From VRUE01 sp963718775 (lineage in GTDB: Bacteria; Actinomycetota; Thermoleophilia; Solirubrobacterales; 70-9), in NCBI GenBank assembly GCA_963718775.1, contig OY970377.1:1860001-1924000 (forward strand): DNA of 64,000 nt, given 5' to 3'. The position numbers and the translations under genes were made by a program. Positions 62,765 through 64,000 of the stretch are shown here, piece by piece. The notes under the pieces were generated by a model. It worked only from the letters and a program-made list of their open reading frames with translations, did not search any database and was not told where the DNA came from. Numbering within the stretch: position 1 is the stretch's first letter; each line of letters opens with the position of its first letter.

Positions 62765-64000
62765 ATGAATCGCAAGCTCACGGTGGCGGCGCTCTGCGTG
62801 GCGACCATTTCGTTCTGCATGACGGCTGCTTCCGCATATGGAGACGCCAAAGAGCCGTTGTTTCGGTACTTCGCCACCCTGGAAAATCACCCTGAGGAAG
62901 GAAGCTTCAAACCTTTTCCACCGCCCCAGTCGGGCTTTGAGGGGCCGTGCGGGCTGGCGGTGGACTCGAAAGGCAACTTCTACGTCTCCGATTACTACCA
63001 CCACGCCGTCGACGTTCTCCAGCCCTCCCGTAAATACCTCACCCAGATACCAAACGTGGACCCACTCGACGGCCCTTGCGGTCTCGCCGTCGACGCCAGC
63101 GGAGCCCTCTACGTCAATGACTATCACCGCAACGTGGTGAAGTTCACGCCCACCACCTTTCCCTTGGGGCTGGGCACCGCCTACGGCCCCGGGGTGGTGG
63201 TCGACGAGGCTCATCCCACCGGCGTCGCCGTCGACCCGGCCAGCGGTCGCGTCTACATCGACGACCGCACCTACATCTCGGTCTACGAGTCCTCCGGCGC
63301 GCCGGTGCTCGACGGCGACGGGCAGCCGCTGCGCATCGGCGAGGGCACGCTCGAGGACGGCTACGGCATTGCCTTCTCCGGCTTCAAAGACACGGCCGGC
63401 TATCTCTACGTTCCCGATGCCGCCACCGACACGGTGAAGGTCTATGACCCGGCCACCGACATGATCAATCCGGTGGAAGAGATCGACGGGGCGGAAACCC
63501 CCACCGAGGGCTTCGTTTCCCTGCGCGACTCGGCGGTCGCCGTCGATCGCATAAGCGGTCAAATCTACGTCGCCGACCTGCTCCATCCCGCCGGGTACGA
63601 GCGCCCCGAAGCGGCGATCTATGCCTTCGAAGCCACGGGCGAGTACGCCGGGCGGCTCAAGTACAACGTGATCGACGCCCGTCCCCCCGGCCTTGCCGTC
63701 GACAACTCCCTGGCTATCTCCTTCGGCCGCCTCTACGTCACCACCGGCAACACCGTGGGCGCAAGCGTCTATGCCTATGCGCCGGGCTCGGCCAGCAAAT
63801 CGCCGCCGCTCTGTGCCCCCGGTGGGCCCTGCCCGGGGCAGGGCGAGGCGGGGTTCGGTCCGAGCTCGGCGCCGCCGAGCACCGCGGGATCGTCAGTCGC
63901 CGGGTCGGACCTGAGCGCCGCTGCGCCTCACCGCCAGCGCGCAAGCGCAAGCGCCAGCGCCAGCGCCGCGATTGTCCAGAGAGGCACCCTGCGGGTGACG
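62765..64000 (+). CDS. secreted NHL-repeat propeller protein D, cut by window edge
   Basis: The frame is open from ATG 62,765 (AGGAGG six bases upstream) to the edge: 412 residues. An alternative ATG at 62,750 overlaps the big C stop as ATGA. The signal peptide ends TAASA. At least six NHL blades follow (GLAVDSKGNFYVSDYYHH, GLAVDASGALYVNDYHRN, GVAVDPASGRVYIDD, LAVDNSLAISFGRLYVTTGN). A Ser/Ala/Pro linker (QRASASASASAAIVQRG) leads into LRVT, which resembles the start of the domain in the 43,755 protein. It continues the propeller/large-protein alternation. Confidence 0.85.
   Translation, partial: MNRKLTVAALCVATISFCMTAASAYGDAKEPLFRYFATLENHPEEGSFKPFPPPQSGFEGPCGLAVDSKGNFYVSDYYHHAVDVLQPSRKYLTQIPNVDPLDGPCGLAVDASGALYVNDYHRNVVKFTPTTFPLGLGTAYGPGVVVDEAHPTGVAVDPASGRVYIDDRTYISVYESSGAPVLDGDGQPLRIGEGTLEDGYGIAFSGFKDTAGYLYVPDAATDTVKVYDPATDMINPVEEIDGAETPTEGFVSLRDSAVAVDRISGQIYVADLLHPAGYERPEAAIYAFEATGEYAGRLKYNVIDARPPGLAVDNSLAISFGRLYVTTGNTVGASVYAYAPGSASKSPPLCAPGGPCPGQGEAGFGPSSAPPSTAGSSVAGSDLSAAAPHRQRASASASASAAIVQRGTLRVT

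Overview
The window is high-GC DNA read as actinobacterial, most likely from the class Thermoleophilia (Solirubrobacterales or relatives). That placement is inferred from gene content: a B12-dependent ribonucleotide reductase, FolE2, an RpoD-type sigma factor, an actinobacterial-style PgsA, and many secreted proteins with long alanine-rich signal peptides and Lys/Arg-rich C-termini. Start codons are often GTG or TTG behind strong GGAGG-type ribosome binding sites.

Positions 1-34,400 are ordinary chromosome. They carry a partial HSL-type esterase, two small secreted proteins, a cytochrome P450, nrdJ, a hemolysin III/PAQR membrane protein, an AbrB/PIN toxin-antitoxin pair, and an FMN reductase/YceI operon beside a divergent MarR regulator. 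Next come precorrin-2 dehydrogenase, a sugar epimerase, an archaeal-looking topoisomerase I, tmk, holB, a DUF2304/GT2 pair and a two-component system. Then follow a frameshifted SprT-like gene, LtrA, Fic, tRNA-Thr, a TMEM175 channel, a ThiF/E1-like protein with a PqqD/RRE-like N-terminus, two ArsR-like regulators and a family 5 uracil-DNA glycosylase. The stretch ends with a ferritin-like lipoprotein, an MMPL transporter, pgsA, folE2, the sigma factor, tRNA-Tyr, an SDR and a MerR regulator. Long-armed hairpins sit between many of these genes, and one lies inside holB.

Positions 34,500-64,000 are an accessory island for exported proteins, and the most unusual part of the window. It has two related modules. 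Each opens with the same roughly 70-nt structured 5' leader and a collagen-like secreted protein with a nearly identical signal peptide. These are followed by pairs made of a beta-propeller protein (NHL and TolB/PD40-like, with FN3 or Ig-like domains) and a large (946-1118 aa) cysteine-pair repeat protein. The gene junction in every pair is a 4-nt ATGA overlap. Module A (34.6-45.2 kb) has one pair plus two extra secreted proteins. Module B (48.7-64 kb) has two pairs plus a fourth propeller gene cut by the window edge. Between the modules lie a VapBC-like toxin-antitoxin pair and four TetR regulators arranged as two mirror-image pairs.

Several island genes carry apparent one-base frameshifts. 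Both collagen-like genes lack one base at nearly the same codon, and one propeller gene has an extra C that reads it in frame into the next gene. Degeneration, slipped-strand variation and assembly error cannot be separated from the sequence alone. No function is known for the large repeat proteins; surface or matrix structure is an inference from signal peptides, repeats and basic tails.
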